Below, piece by piece: positions 8,796-23,420 of a stretch of 64,000 nucleotides of DNA (position 1 is the first letter of the stretch; the number at the start of each line of letters is the position of its first letter). The stretch is from Hirundichthys speculiger (Eukaryota > Chordata > Actinopteri > Beloniformes > Exocoetidae), in assembly GCA_018398805.1 (NCBI GenBank), contig JAGFBZ010000861.1, forward strand, positions 372,001 to 436,000, read 5' to 3'. A program made the translations under genes and the position numbers. The notes beneath the pieces were generated by a model, which worked only from the letters and a program-made list of their open reading frames with translations, ran no database searches and was not told the origin of the DNA.

Positions 8796-11700
8796 CTGAA
8801 GAAGAAGGTGAAGTTGGGGGGGGGGGCAGAGGAAGGAGAACACAGAAAGAAACATGGTAAGAGCTATATGCAAAACAAGATTAAGCAAAAAATGCTGACT
8901 AATATCTCGGAGATCTTGGCATGCGGCACGAAAACAACCCCGCTGCCAGATGAGCCTCTTTCTCTTAGCCAACCATAACAGTGATATGGAGTAATTATTC
9001 CCCCATAAGCAACCCTGAGCTCCAGTAAAGCCCCCGCAGAGCCACAGCGAAAGTCACATCTTAACAACCTTAATAACTGAGGCAGTCGTCTTTGAAAAAC
9101 TCCTCAACTTGTGCAAACTTGCTTGAACGTACGTGCAGTAAGCCCGAACACTGGGGTCTTTGTGGGGGGAGGCTTAACCGGGATTTTCTCTGTGCCTGTC
9201 TGAGGCGTTTCAAGCCATCTCTGCTTTGTTGGAGACGTTCCACCTCACAACGAGCCGAGACTGCTGACTGTTTAACGCGCCTGACTTCCAACGTGGCGGC
9301 GTGAGAAGTGTTGCTGACGGAAACATGTCGCGTTGCCACCGGTGAGAGGCATTGTTTTGGGCGATACTCTGCTTCGGCAGGTGACCGTGTTGTTTCTTTT
9401 TTTTTTTTCCTCCTTTAGTGTTTTAAGAGGGGTGAGATACTCCTCCACGACCTTCTCTGAAAGCACACAGTCAAACCATTTATCGAACACATACACACAC
9501 CGTGACTCATTTTAATCTGCTTCTCACTCATTTTCAACACACACTTAATCCCTCTCCCACTCCTGCACACGCACACACACATGCATGCTCTTGTGCACGC
9601 TCCCACAGGCAGCACTCTGGCCTTGCTCAGCCTAACCCCTTTTGAAATGACCCTTTGGCCTGTAATGACCCCAAGGAGAGAGGGCTCTTGGGGCTTCTGA
9701 CTTGATTTATGTGTTCCTGCTGTTGGCCCACCGGACACTTCTATTTCTTCTCTGAAAGGGGAGCATTAGCTGAACTTAAAGGGGACAATAGTACTGCGAA
9801 ACTTTTAAAGCTGGAGGACTGAGCATTTAAGAGGGAGGTGAGAAAGAGGAGCAGAATGAAAAGGACACAAACATGCTGCATCTGTATGAACCCTTATAAG
9901 CGAACCCTCCTTCTTTATATCGCTTTAATATTCCCACTAAACTGCTTTATGTGGCTGTCCTTTTTTTTTTTTTCCCTCTGCCCGCTATCTGTTCTACTTT
10001 ATGGGCTGAAGACAGAGCTACAAGGGACTGAGGAGAGAGAGGAGGAAAGCGATGGATAGCAACAGTGAATGATTAACAGCCTAATTGTTTCCGCGCATTG
10101 TTCTTCAATAACTGACCTGTTGCGGCTCGCAAGCTGCTCGAGAAAAATATTTTCGAACAGGGATGCGAGCGGAGCTGCGGTGTCAGGCGAAATCTTATCG
10201 CTTGAACTTGACGCACCGGCCGTGTTCTTCTGTTTGTTACAATAAAGTACGCTGAATTGAAACTTTGAAAGGGGGAGAAAGAAACAGAAAGAGCCAGGGA
10301 GGAATGCAAGAATGCACTGACATGGCAGAGCACCATCAAATGAGGGAACGTCTGGAGTTTTATCACCAACGCCCTCTCCCTCCCTTCCTCCCCTGCTACC
10401 CTGTTTTGCTGGGGGAGATATGTGTGGAGGAGCAAAGGAGCGAGGGCAAAGAGCGCCGAGGAGGCCCGAGCATTCCTCCAGCTCTCCTCTCCTCTGCTCT
10501 CCAAACCTTTTACAGAAGGACGAGGTCAACTCGAGGCCAGCGCTGGCTAACTGTTGACCTCTCCTTCTTTTCACCTCCTTCCTCTGGTCGTTCATTGCCG
10601 TCTTCCTGCCCCTGCTCTTCCTCTGTCATGTCTTTCCTTTCTGACTATTAAAGTCTGTCCTGCAAAACATGGTTCGTCCTGCCACACTGACGCAACAAAG
10701 GGGGTTGTTTTTGCAGGAGATGTGCTCTTGTTCCTGGTACAATTTGGCTTAGATAGGAATATAAATGAGTGAAATGTGTCACGCCGGTGCTTAATTACTC
10801 AAAGAAAAAAAAATAGGCTATGCATAAATGAACGAATATGACTGTTGCTCAACATATAAGTGTGATGTTGTCACTACTCCTAAAAGAACAACAGCCACTC
10901 TGCCTCCTGTTATCGGTTTCCTTCTGCTGCTTGCTCCCTCCTTATCATTCCTTCCCTGTATGGTGGAAACTGGCAGCCCACCTCCCAGCGATGAATCTAC
11001 AGTCTGACCCACCAAACTCCCTCCTCCTCCCAAAATCTCTTGCCGGTTTCCTGTCCCCGTCGTCCCCATATCAGAGGCCAGATGCACCATGGGGCCTGGA
11101 ACAAAGGATAAAATGCCTCTCATAATAGCAGCCGGGGGAATGGAGCGATGGAGAGCAGGAGAATGGGAGGGAAAAGGGACTGAGAGAGTGGAGGGCAGAA
11201 AAAAAAACAGAAAAAAAACAAGGGGCTCTGGTCTGTAAACCAGACACTCTTGCTGTGACCGTTAATAAGCTGACAGAGAGAAAGATTGTGAGAGAGGGAG
11301 AGGTTGTGGTGGGGAAGATGGAGAGAAAGAAGAGAAGAAAGAGAGTGATGGAGAGATAGAAAGGGGGTAAAAAAAAGAAAAGCAGAGTGAGGCTTCACCT
11401 TTTCACGACCCCTGGGTGCTATAGGGCCTGTGTTTATGGCCTGTTCCCTCCCCTGCCTCCCATCGCTACACAATGAGCCGCACTATTCGGCTCCACTCTT
11501 AGCAACAATAGCTGGGCTATTTTGGGGTAACACACCACCGGTGGCACGCCTGAAGTTGGGCACAAGATGATAAAAAAAAAACAAAAAAACACAGAGGAGG
11601 AAGGATGACTTGTATGGTTCCAAGAATCCAACATGCAGTGAGTTGGATTCCCACCAGGAGCACACATGTTTGACACATGCATACAGCCATGAAACAGTGG

Positions 11701-14700
11701 ATGGAAATACAAGTCAGCCACATGTTGTACCAGAACTAAAGGCACTAAAGTCATTTAAGGAGACTTGGTGAGACTTATTCTCTTTGTCTTCATTCTGTTT
11801 CTCCTCGTGAGATTGCTAATGTTGGGATTAATTCTCCAACCTCTCTCCCTCCTTTTCTGGGAAGACTGGAACTGATTGCAACGCCGTCTGCCAAGCCCTT
11901 GCTAATGTCCTATTCTCATTACGCCCGACACACACACACACACATGCGCGGCATACTGAGCCGAGTCAGCCGCACACAGGTGTACACGAAGCGCACGTGA
12001 AATGCCAAATTAAAAGCAAGAAATTGTCTTTTTCATCAGCTGCCTTTGTTGCGTGACCAATTAGGGGATAATTTAATAACGAGCAGTGGAAAGATGCAGA
12101 TTGGATATACAAAAGGTTACTCCGCGAGCTCATTGATTTAAATTCATACGCAGTTCTCAATATCTGCGGCGCGCACGCTCGCACATGCACGTATCCCGAA
12201 CCTGGGACTAATATTATATTAGTAATATGAGACACACTGAAACACACAAATGCACACATGTCCTCGACACTCACTGGCAGCATTGCATTAGTAATCTGAG
12301 AGATTTTGCACGCACACGCCCTGCCACAAACCCCACATTTTGTACGCAGCTGGATGTTCCAGCATCGCGTACGTTCATCGGGACTCGGCGGTTGCGCATG
12401 CAAATTCAAATCTGAGAGCCAGTTAAAATAACTGCGTAACCACACACTCCTTCAGGCTGCCAATCAGCGTGATTTAAAACACGGAAAAGAAAGTAAGCTC
12501 TGACGGGTCGAGCCGTGTAGTTATCATCAGGTTGTCACCGCGTGGCGAGCATCGATTGTCTGCTGCTCAGCCACAATCAACGCCGAGCCCATATATCCTC
12601 CCTGCAGACTGGTGACACCCAGACACACACTTACATTTTAATATGATCAAATACTACACATATGTGCTTTCCTTTTTATTTTATTTATTTTATTTATTAC
12701 ACACAATCACAACAAGTTATAAGATAAACATTCTTACTGTCAGTTCCAGCTGAAACCAGCCCATTCTGCAGCCCTGCACCTCTCCATCTCCTTAAATGAT
12801 TAGTTATTTTTATTATAGAGCTCCTGCACAGCTGGAGGCGGCCGTGCATTCAAGCTCGTACCTGCACACTGTTTGTGTGTTTATGTTTGTGTACATTCTG
12901 CGTGTGGGTGTGTGAGAGGGAAGTGCAGTTATGAGCTTCTCTCCTTTTTATCCTCAGTTGACGAGCTAACTCATAAATCACCTCCTTCTTGCTCCCCCCC
13001 CCCCCCCCCTCATCCGTGTCTCCTTCCCTCCTTCTCTTTCTCTCCTCCTTCGAGTCATTTGCAGGTCAGATGCTTGGATTAGATGATTCAGATTAGTTTA
13101 AATAAACTAACACAGCTGCTGGCAGAACTCTTTTTTGCAACATGTACGAAAATAAAATCACTGTAAAGTGATGAAAACTTAAACAATGAATGTTAAACTA
13201 ATGCAAATAAGAAAGTGGACTACTGTAAATACACTGACAATGTTTAGACTATTAACATTCGGGAGAGTTAAGACTAACTGAGAGTAAAGTCAACAGATTC
13301 CTCAGAGTTAAAGGGATGTTTTTAGGTGTTTTTTCAAAGGGAAGAAGATCATTTGCGATGCTACTTTTGTAGGAATGTGACCACCTGCAGTAGCATCTAC
13401 CTGCGTCCCTTCATCTCAGATTATCTGATCACTGCTCCGATCTTGAGGAGTGTTGTTATTACAGGACATTTAAAAGATTATTCTTCTACCCCCAGCCATC
13501 CCGTGACAACCTCAGCCATGTCTGTTGGATTCCCAAACACAAAATAAGCGCCACTGATTTGAGGAAATTGTAAATGCCTTTTGTTCGTGTAAAGCTATTC
13601 ACGCGCAAACGGTGGGAAAAGAGTGATAGAACACTGTCCTGCCCTGCGGTGTGTCTAAATTACGTTATTTGTGTGTCCATTACTTTCTTTAAACAAGGGT
13701 TCATTTTCAGATCAACTGAGCTACTTTTTCTTAATTCCATGAGGGTTTTAGTTGGGTCAGCGTGACTCGTGTCTACCTTGTCACCCATGGGAATTTCATG
13801 TCAGTGTCTTCCCCTGTAATGGATGTGATTTAAAGTTGTAATGAACTCCTGATAAAACATGCTCTTGTGTAAATAGATTTTAAACACAGCTCTAAAAGGT
13901 ACAAACACACACACAAACATTCAAAAACAGTAATGTGAGCAAATGTAATTAGTTACATGCTCCCTCATTTCACCTGTGAGCCGCACCTATAGCGACAACC
14001 AGCAAAAATACTTCATACTAATTCTTCTGCGTGCTCTCGCGCGTCACCGCATTGCATCCTTCGTACCGGTTTCCCCAGACCTGCTTTGACCGACCATAAA
14101 GATCAAAATCAACAACAGCCATCAACCATGCAACGCAACATTCCCATGATTCCTTTTGCTTTTAAACCCCCTATAGAAAACGGCTACGTGCAACAGGTCC
14201 GCTTAGAAGGTGCAGCGACTTCCCAGGTACGTCAGTGTGCGCGCACGTGCTCGGACAAATAAAAACTATATGGACGCAGATGCTTGATTAGTATGGTTGA
14301 AATGAGGTCATGTCGGAGTCACATGACCACGCCTGAGTCCCCTTTGGCTGTAGCCAGTTTGTTATGAGACAAGAGGCCTGTGTTTTGAGTCAGCACAACA
14401 TACAAGTCTTTATTGGCAGGCAAACGGGTCCTGAACCATCTCCAAATGCATGCATGGCTATGCACAGACACACCCACTGACACACACGCACACACACGCA
14501 CACACACACACGTTCAGCACATGCAGGGCTGCTGATCCAGCTCCTAATAACATGAGGTGGATTAGCAGGATCCAGTGCCACATATGGAGGGAAACTTAAG
14601 AAAACAGTGTGAAATTTAAAAGGAGCTTTAGACTGAGAACAGACATGGGGTCACTTAATCCCCATTACCGCACACACATAAAATACAAGTATGTAAGTGC

Positions 14701-15738
14701 GTGTGCACACAGGCGCACATACAGTCCCTGTTGCTCCACTACCTAAGAAAGCCCACTGTCCATTAAGAGAGCCATGAATCTCCCACTAAAGCTGGTTTTA
14801 CAGAGTGGAGCAACAGGCCAGGCAACCGCTCACACACGTGCACGCGCGCAGTCGAGGAGCGATTGTTGTGCGTGTGTTCATGACGACCAGGTGCCTCAGT
14901 TATACAGAGGAAATGTTGGCTACTTGAAAAACGTCCATGAACTCACTGGCTTTCCGATCCTTGCTGATGTCTGAATGGATTTTTCCAGCAACATAAGATA
15001 TAAACAACGTCAAGAGTAAAATGCAAGAAAAAAAAACACAAAGGAGCAACAGAGATCATAATAACATTAAGAGAGTTAAAGGGAGCCTCTGTTATTCTCT
15101 TTATCTCTATTCCTGCTTCCCTTTGGAAACATTCATCCAGTCTTGGACTTGGTCAAGCGGTCATCCGTCAAGGCCGGAGGGAGGGAATGGCGTGAATCCT
15201 GGCTTTGCCCACAGACAACATGGCTGTCTTGTGGTGCCCAAATACAACAGTGGGCGGAGCCTGTGTCCTTTAGCCTTTTGGCACGGATCAATATGCATGT
15301 GTGTGACTCTCAGTGTAAATCCACATTTGTGCATGTGCAGCTGAGTGTAACTGCTTACTTACAGTGTGTGTTTTTGTTTATCACAAACTCAAATAAATGC
15401 ACAAAAATCATCAATTCTGCCTCTAAAGGAGGGGAAAAAGTAAATCTCTTTTCATGAGGATGAACGGCGGTGTCACACAGAGTCAGTATTGCTGACGGGG
15501 CTTGCAGTGGTGACAGTAGCAGTCACTGGGGTGGTTGACCTAAATTCCCCCCCCCCCTGCCCGCCCATACTGCCTGTGTCATATCCTGTGTCTGCACGTG
15601 TCACTTCCCCCCCGCCACCTCACAGCAGCTCTCACTACAGGGGATCCCTTTGGCTGCCCGGACGCTAACATGCAGATATCCACTGTAAGCAGATATAAAG
15701 GAAAAGGAGTAACACAAGAATAAGCTGGTGTAGATACT

Positions 15739-15794
15739 GGATGGATGGATGGATGGATGGATGGATGGATGGATGGACGGATGGATGGATGGAT
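15739..15794. repeat. (GGAT)14 tetranucleotide repeat
   Basis: Fourteen GGAT units with a single GGAC variant. Confidence 0.95.
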
Positions 15795-17051
15795 CTTTCA
15801 ATTCAGCAACATCAGTTTAGCCCTTTAAAGCTTTTTTTTTCAGTCTATTTTTTTTTCCTTTCCCAAATTCAGTTTTACAGATGTGGACATTTATGTGCAT
15901 CCCGCAGTCCTTTGGCAAATGAAAGACAACTACCTCAAAAGGTATTTTTTTCTAACTACTATATTTATTCTAATCCAGTCACCCAAACAAGAAACCTTTA
16001 AATGGCAGTTTTATTTTGTTTTTTTTTGTATTTTCCAATGGATTGCACGGAGTGGAGATGGGGGATGACAACCTGACAAAACCTGGCAAGTTTTTGTGTG
16101 AGAAGTCAACATGATGAACTCATAAATTCCAGAAGAATCAAAAGCCTTTTTATGCCGGTAAATAAGTCAAAAACACTTTAGCAACAATGTCAGCTTCAGT
16201 CGTGGCCGCGTCCACGTCAGCGCCCACAGAAACAAGCCGTTTACACAGAACCGTTTCTGATTTGAACCAAACCAAATCAGCGCCAGCCATCTGTCTGTTA
16301 ACTGTTGTCCCTTCCCTCCTCAATATTTAATTTGGGCAGAAAACACTCGCCCCGCGTCCCGCTGATTTCAATTCACAACAGTTGTTTGATCAACATAAGA
16401 AAACATCAGCATGAGAACATCAACTGACTGATGGTAGCGAGTACGACAGCGACCATGTGTGCCTCCACACAGACCCTGGCATTCACATTCCACCGCCTTT
16501 CATGTATCAGAGCCCCCCCCCAGCCCCCCACCCTGCTACAAAAGGAGATTGAAAAGCAAGGGAGAGGAGTGGGAAGAAAAGAGGAGGGAATAAAGAAGAC
16601 AGAGAGAGGGGCGAATGAAGAGAAATGCAGGTTCGGCCTCAGGCGGCGTGCTGTGATGTAAGAGAATCAGAGGGAGAAGGAGGGGGGGGGGGGGGGGGTA
16701 GCAGGGTGGCATTCGGTGTAGTGTGCCTCTCTGCACATGGATACCTGTGTGTTTAAGCACTTCTGTTGACATAATACAGTACAGAGCGGGTCGCGTCTGC
16801 ACAGACCGCAGGTTCCAGCGAAGGACCGTCGTCGGGCAGCAAACCCCCAAAACCGGGAGAGGAATATATAATACGGTGAGGTCACAACTGAAATGTACGC
16901 ACGCGGCGTCAGCTGTGATGTCACAGTTTCAGACTGAAGCAGCTTGATGGAGCTACAGAGAAAGAAACAGGCTTCAGGGCTGAAACTTGGCCTGCTGATC
17001 CAAAAGCACGTACACACACCTCAGAGGACTTTCCATGAACAAGTTCCAGCA

Positions 17052-17100
17052 TCTCTCTCCCTCTTTCTCTCTCTCTTTCTCTCTCTCTCTTTCTCTCTCT
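17052..17100. repeat. (CT)n imperfect repeat
   Basis: CT repeat with scattered extra C or T. Confidence 0.9.
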
Positions 17101-17379
17101 ACCCTGTCAACACACTCAAACATGTAAATGATCTTACTCGACCTGTTTGTTTCTCCTTCTCGTATTCTTAACTGTTCAGCTCTCGCCTGCAGCTCGAGTC
17201 CAACTTTTGGTTCGGTTTTTGGTTTAGCTTTGGCCAGAAGATCTATCAGCACGTCGAAGCGCTGTTTTCATCGAATGGAGAGCGCCGACCTCGGAATATT
17301 TCATGGACGCGTTAATGTAGGCGAAATACCGATCATGCGTTCTTCATCGCAGAGGAACAGAGGTACAGGAGGTAGAGTC

Positions 17380-17468
17380 TGAACTACTACACCGGGTTTA
17401 CCCAGAGATGACTGGGGCGGTCTCCAGGGGAACCCCGTGACCTTGACTAAGATGACGGATGGATGAAT
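17380..17468 (+). mobile_element. Possible retroelement 3' tail
   Basis: The segment ends in a pattern resembling CCCCGTGACC...ACGGATGGATGAA, similar to the 'accccgcgaccc...gatggatgg' tails common to several fish LINEs. No reverse transcriptase frame is visible upstream. Weak call from pattern only. Confidence 0.3.
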
Positions 17469-18913
17469 TTATGACAGCTGTAATGTGAAGATCAAACCGT
17501 CACCATTTGGTTTTCAACTTCACTGTTCCATGAGACAATAGTCAAGCTTATTCCTACTGTTGCTTTTATACTCATTTGCATTGAATGCACTCAAATGAAT
17601 TGAGGCAGCAGAACAAGAACTAATATCAGTCTCTCAGTTTAATGTGCAGGCGAGATGGTTCTTGATGTGCATGAAGATGGCGCACCTGTTCACTCACTTC
17701 ACCTGCATGACTGAGCCCATTAAAGGTCAGCTGTTTAGATGTCCAGAGAACAAAACTGGGCCAGATTTCTTTCATGACTGACATGAAGGAGGAGCTTCAC
17801 CGTGCAAGTTTAGAAAAAAAAAAGAAATCCCCATAGAACAATTTTCTTTTCTCTCATGTGTGGCCGAGTCCGCTAGTTTTGTTTGTTTCGTCTTCTCCGA
17901 GTTTGTTTCCAATTAGCGAGCGCCAGACCTTGCGTAACCTTGTACCTCCACTTTCTGACGACACCGTGCAGCCCGGTTTATTTGTTCCAAACCAGTCGGT
18001 GGAAAGCTGCCTGTTTCTGATTTTCTTGTTAAACGTGATTCAGTGGTTCGCCTCCATGACGCGTGACGATCATATGGAAACGCTGCCCGCGCCTCTTTTT
18101 CGTCCTGCTTCACATTTTCAGCTGTTTGGCAACGCTGCCAGAACGTGACAACGGTAACACATCCTCCGAGAAACCGGATCTACAAAAAGCCCGGCCGGAG
18201 ATGTGACAGCATGAACACTGCGCGTGTGAGTTCAATAAAGTCTAAGCATGATGGGAAAGTGTTGCTAAAAATAAAAGAAAATAAACGTCCTCCATGTTCT
18301 TGTTTCTTCATGTCTCTCGCTTCACAACACTTCCTCTCCATTCCTTCACCTCTTCCCCTGCTTTTCTCAGCTTACGCTTTCAGAAACCCGATAAGCAGCA
18401 TATACACATGCGCCACACCGATCATTCCTAAGTAGTCTAAACGTCCGTCCACTCTGCCCTTTTAAATACTCCCCTCTCTTTCTCTCCCCGAACTCTCCCT
18501 CTCTGTCCAGGCTTTTAAGACGTTCGTAAAAGGAGGTCTTATTGACAAAACAATTGCTCAGCGGGGCTTAAACACTGCCTTTAAAGGGGTATTATTAAAT
18601 TGCAGGCAGGAAGGGGAGGGGCCGCCAACAAGGGAAACCTGATGACCTCGCCATCGATTTTTACATCACCGGAGCGTTAGGAGAACTTAGCACAGAGATA
18701 CTTACTGCATCCAGGGAGAGACGTTTTATAAGTTGCACGATGAGCTTTTAGCCGTTGCCTGTAGTCAGGGTGGTATAATTTTGTGAGCAGGTAAAAAGCT
18801 TGTGTTGTTGAAGAACACTGTGATACCCTGGCTCCAGATAGATCCCATATTGATAGGTCAGTATTGATTTTATGTACTCCGACATTAGTGGAAAACATCA
18901 ATGCATGCACTTC

Positions 18914-18915
<2 letters not shown>

Positions 18916-19003
<88 letters not shown>
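18916..19003. repeat. (AT)44 microsatellite
   Basis: Eighty-eight bases of perfect alternating AT, self-complementary and able to extrude as a cruciform. It lies in intron 9. Confidence 0.95.
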
Positions 19004-19010
<7 letters not shown>

Positions 19011-21259
19011 TAGATTAAATCCATCTTTTACCAAGACAATGAATATACATTTATGCTGAGATCAGTTTCTAACTGCATCGCTCTACAACAGATCATTATT
19101 GTATTTGAAGGTCTTATAAAGGCGTGTTTGAGTCTATTCATGTAAAAAGCAGATAATGTCCCTGGAGTTGAAACAGCTTGGACAGTCTAATCCAACTCTT
19201 ACTTGCCCAGACAGATGCACTTCTGATCCTGAAGTATTTCTTCTGCATAAGGCTACAGCAGAATAACTAGAAAGGGCTCCTTTTGGGGGGAAACGCGAGG
19301 AAGTAAGCAAGCGCTACAGCTGCACTGCAAAATAAGGGTCTCTAAGTTTATTGGCAAAGGTTTGCTTTCATCGTCCCACTCCTGCAGTGGTTTGTGGGTT
19401 GACTTCAGATTATGTGCAGAAAACCTTTCAGTTCAAGGACCGGGGCAAAAACAAAAGATAAAATGATGCTGGAATAAAATGTAAGCTAACTTATCCTGAT
19501 TGGAGTCTCTTGTTTCAAGAAGAGGGGAGTGACAGCTCGCCTTCAAAAACTCTTTAAGTGTGAATCAATGATTCAACAATTAACGCTGATTCATAATGAC
19601 CTCGAATCTCCCATGTGCTTAAAATGTAATCATTAAAAAATATATAAGCATATATCACAACTAATTCAAGAAACTTGTGATTATGATTTATTTATGAATT
19701 TAGACACTATTGGCATGTTTGCTGTGCAGCTGTGTATATTTTATATCCATATTTAATCCAGTTTATATTCTCCATATATGATTCTATTGTGAAACTGTGA
19801 GCGTGTGTCCTCCCTCCCTTTTCCTGCTCAAACTCACACTTTGTCCATTCAAACTGAGATTCCCTGGTGCAGAGTATTTCTGCCAATAATTCATGAGTGA
19901 TCTGAGCCCCTTGCCGGCCTTTAGCATTTTTATTTAATCTGCTGAGCCCCACCACGTGCGTGCTCATCAATAATGCACACAGACATGTGTGTTAACACAT
20001 CCATGGTGCATGAGAGAAAGAGCAATAGATGCTGTATGGCTGAGCAGAAGAGACTTATTGTAAAAAGGACATTTTGTGCGTTTGGCTTTTTTTTATTGGG
20101 TGTGCATGTGAGAAAACTCCATCGGGTTTTATTTGTCAGTCGCACGTGCTTTTCTTCTTGAAGTCCTTCCCCGTTGCGATGACAAACATGGACGAGCCAA
20201 AGTTCCTCTGCAGCAGTTTGACATGATTTCGACGCCAGTGGCCCCCGAGTGACTGCGAAACACACTCCCTCTGAGCGTTTTATGCTCTCTGACGTCCTCT
20301 TTGGTTTGATCTCACACATGCAGACCTTGTTTTTTTTGCTTTTGTTTTCTGCCTTGTTCTGTTTGCGAGCGAATGCACGGGAAACTGCGAGCGGGCGGCG
20401 TTTGGGTTTGTGAGCGTGGATTTTAGGCAGGTGCTCATCTGTCCGTATGTGACTGAGTGTGTTTTCAATAGCCACCGACAAACCGATTCACATCTCGGGA
20501 AATTGACTTCACCAAATCAGTGGGTCAGGAGGTAACATCACTGGGGGTTGCTATGGAGACACCCAATGACGGGGCTTCCCATCCAGCACAACAACACGCC
20601 TGTGAAATGGCAGTTCCCCTAACATAACCTCCCTCTGTCTTCCTCCGACTCTCTCTGTGGTTTTTTTTTTGTTTCATATTTCTCTCCATCACTTCTTCAT
20701 TCTTTTTCATTTCTCCATTTTGACTCTTCCTCTTCTTCTCATCATTCTCTCTCTCTCTCTCTTCTCAGCCGCCACCTCATTTTCCCTTCATCGTTTCTGC
20801 CTCTCGATCGCCCGTTCCATGCCAACGTATAGCTCGCTTCCTCAGTCAGCTGAACCATGCATGGAAATGTGCCTGTGGACATGTGTGCACGTGCACACAC
20901 AGACGCGAGCGCACACGCTTCACGTGCACGCGACGAGATGTGAGGGGGCAGCGGGATCGCAGCATGCAGGGTTTAACATCTAATACCCCTTAGATTAACC
21001 ACCCCCGGTTCTTCTCTCTCACCGTCTCACACAAACATACACACACAACATCTTCCACAAACCAAGATTAGCCACCTACGATTTACACATTGTGTGTGGT
21101 GGTCTCGCGCACACACACACACGCACGCACGCACACCTTCGGGGTTTGTTGCTATACCCCCACCAATAAAAATAGCAAACAGAAAGAGAGCACACAGTCA
21201 GCCTTAAGTGACCAAGCTACAGTTCATGTGACTGTCTGTCTGACTCCCTCTCACTCTAT

Positions 21260-21287
21260 CACACACACACACACACACACACACACA
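21260..21287. repeat. (CA)14 microsatellite
   Basis: Perfect repeat; together with the (GT)n at 21405-21450 it forms an inverted pair about 120 bp apart. Confidence 0.9.
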
Positions 21288-21404
21288 AGGACACACAGAG
21301 TTCGGCTTTATCACAGCAGTAAGAATTGATCCCCCTCCATGGATTTCAGAGGGGGTCACGTGATTTGATAACCTCTACAGGATTCCCTCTGGTCAGGAGG
21401 CAAG

Positions 21405-21409
21405 GTGTG

Positions 21410-21450
<41 letters not shown>
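21405..21450. repeat. (GT)23 microsatellite
   Basis: GT repeat with one GC interruption. Confidence 0.95.
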
Positions 21451-21451
<1 letters not shown>

Positions 21452-21631
21452 TGTTTTTATGCCTGGTATAATATCAATTCTCCATAGACTGATACATCAT
21501 ACCCTAATCTAACGTCTGTCCATCTCTGAGGTCTCAGATTGAACAATGGCTGGGAATAATGCTAACATCATTAGACTGCTGGTAATGGGGACTTATCATG
21601 TCTCATCTCTCTCTCTATCTATCTCTCCCTC

Positions 21632-21657
21632 CTCTCTCTCTCTCTCTCTCTCTCTCT
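21632..21657. repeat. (CT)13 repeat
   Basis: Perfect CT repeat. Confidence 0.9.
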
Positions 21658-21839
21658 TCATCTATTTTTGACTGTCTGGCTCTTCAGCGCTTTCTCTTCT
21701 TCGGCAGCCCCTCGCCTTTTCCACACACTTTTATGTTCGTACCTCGCAACTCACCGATACTTTCAAGAATTATTTTAAGGGCTGCACAGATCAAACAGCC
21801 TGCGCCTGGGCTTCGCCTCACTTACTCATACTTCAGCCC

Positions 21840-22120
21840 CTTTAATTAGACATGGCTAATAACACTAAGCATGTGCTGATAGCCATCTCTGTGGTAAGAC
21901 TAGCCGCACAAGGACACAGGGCCCCTTTCTAGCTTTTACAGTGTTACCTAAGGTTAAAATGGATAGTTAGCAACCTTATTTTATGGCCCCAGCCCGTCAC
22001 ACTTGTGCCCAATTAACTGCCTAGTTGGCACTTACAGAGCAGTAATTTGCAAAGGCAGGTTAGCAATCAGGCTGTACGCTTCTAAGTGAGGCTCCTTGTT
22101 AACAAGCATAACTTCAAATG
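21840..22120. promoter_or_regulatory. Candidate conserved non-coding block, intron 9
   Basis: Repeat-poor, containing TTAATTAGAC, GGCTAATAACAC, CCAATTAACTGCC and GCAGTAATTTGC, shortly downstream of exon 9 in the sense direction. Composition-based candidate. Confidence 0.25.
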
Positions 22121-22693
22121 CTAAATGCGTAATGAAAAAGTGCCAAATACTCATCCAATAAAATGATTTTCAACCAAATAATGATCTGAAAATGACGAGC
22201 AGCTCCCGCTGCAGTGACCAAAAAAAAAAGCCTCCGTCATTAAAAATGTAAAATTAAACTCTTGCTTTTTCCTATTTTCTTTTTTCGCCGTCCTCCTCGA
22301 ACGTAAACAGATTGGACGGCCGGCCGTCTCTGTTTAGAGTAGCGGAGTTATAAACATTTTTCGCCCAAGAAGGCACGAACGCGACGTTCACGAAAAGATT
22401 AAAACAAATGCTGCTCGCAGTAATGCTAGAAAAAAGCCACAACCCCCAAAATAAGTGAGCCAAACTGAAACCCTATAATTAGTCTCTAAGCTACCACTTT
22501 TCGAGTAATCATTCTTGTATAAGTTGTAGATGTTGGATGATTTTATTGGATTTTTTTTTTTTCCAGATAGCAGTTAATTAACATGGATGCTCATGTTTGG
22601 GTTGAGTTAGGCAGTTGGTTTGGAAAATCACTCCAGGCCAAATCTCCTCAGATGGATTGATCTAAGTGAGGAAGATTTTGTTGTGTATGTGTG

Positions 22694-22726
<33 letters not shown>

Positions 22727-22833
22727 TGAAAATAGGGGTGGAGTGGAGGCATTAATTCCAATCATTAAGAACTGGGATAGCCCGGGGGGTCCAACCCCTG
22801 AAATTGACTGCATGTAAACTCTGAAAAGACTCA

Positions 22834-22962
<129 letters not shown>

Positions 22963-23047
22963 TTAATGAAGCTTCTTGTTTTGGGGGAAAGGCGCTTGAT
23001 GTGCCTTTTAGCAAAGAGAGAGAGAGATATGTTGCAGGGCGTGGGTT

Positions 23048-23050
<3 letters not shown>

Positions 23051-23090
<40 letters not shown>
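23051..23090. repeat. (CA)20 microsatellite
   Basis: Perfect repeat 140 bp upstream of exon 9 in the sense direction, where it reads as (TG)n. Confidence 0.95.
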
Positions 23091-23092
<2 letters not shown>

Positions 23093-23239
23093 GCACACCG
23101 TAATGAGAGGTAGAAAATGAGATGTGTGCTCATGCTCGTGGGTGCGTAGGTGTCAGTTTGCCTGCCGTATATATCTGGATGTATACTGTAAGTATGTGTG
23201 AGCGTGTGCACGCTAATGTGCCCCCCCCCCCCTCCGCTC

Positions 23240-23420
23240 CCCCTCCCATTCATTAATGGAATATGAAATCTTGTAATTAATGGCAGCCAAAAAGGCAAGC
23301 CAATTAGAAAGTTAAGTGAAGTGGAGAAGCAGCTCTGGTAATTAGGCAGCTTCTTACACAAATATATTCGGGTCGGCGGCCCCCCCTTTCACCCCGCTGC
23401 ATATGTAATCAGTGAGTGGG
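23240..23420. promoter_or_regulatory. Candidate conserved non-coding block close to exon 9, intron 8
   Basis: Four homeodomain-type cores lie within about 95 bp: CATTAATGG (23251), GTAATTAATGG (23273), CCAATTAG (23300) and GGTAATTAGG (23338). The block sits about 330 bp upstream of exon 9 in the sense direction and follows a poly-C run. Conservation not measured. Confidence 0.3.

Noticed and set aside
10000..10650. 198-residue minus-strand frame with Met start
   Set aside because: Low-complexity composition, overlapping frames on both strands, no recognised domain, and no intron-exon signals.
18677..19024. 115-residue open frame rich in Tyr-Ile repeats
   Set aside because: It simply reads through the (AT)n microsatellite; the flanks show no domain.
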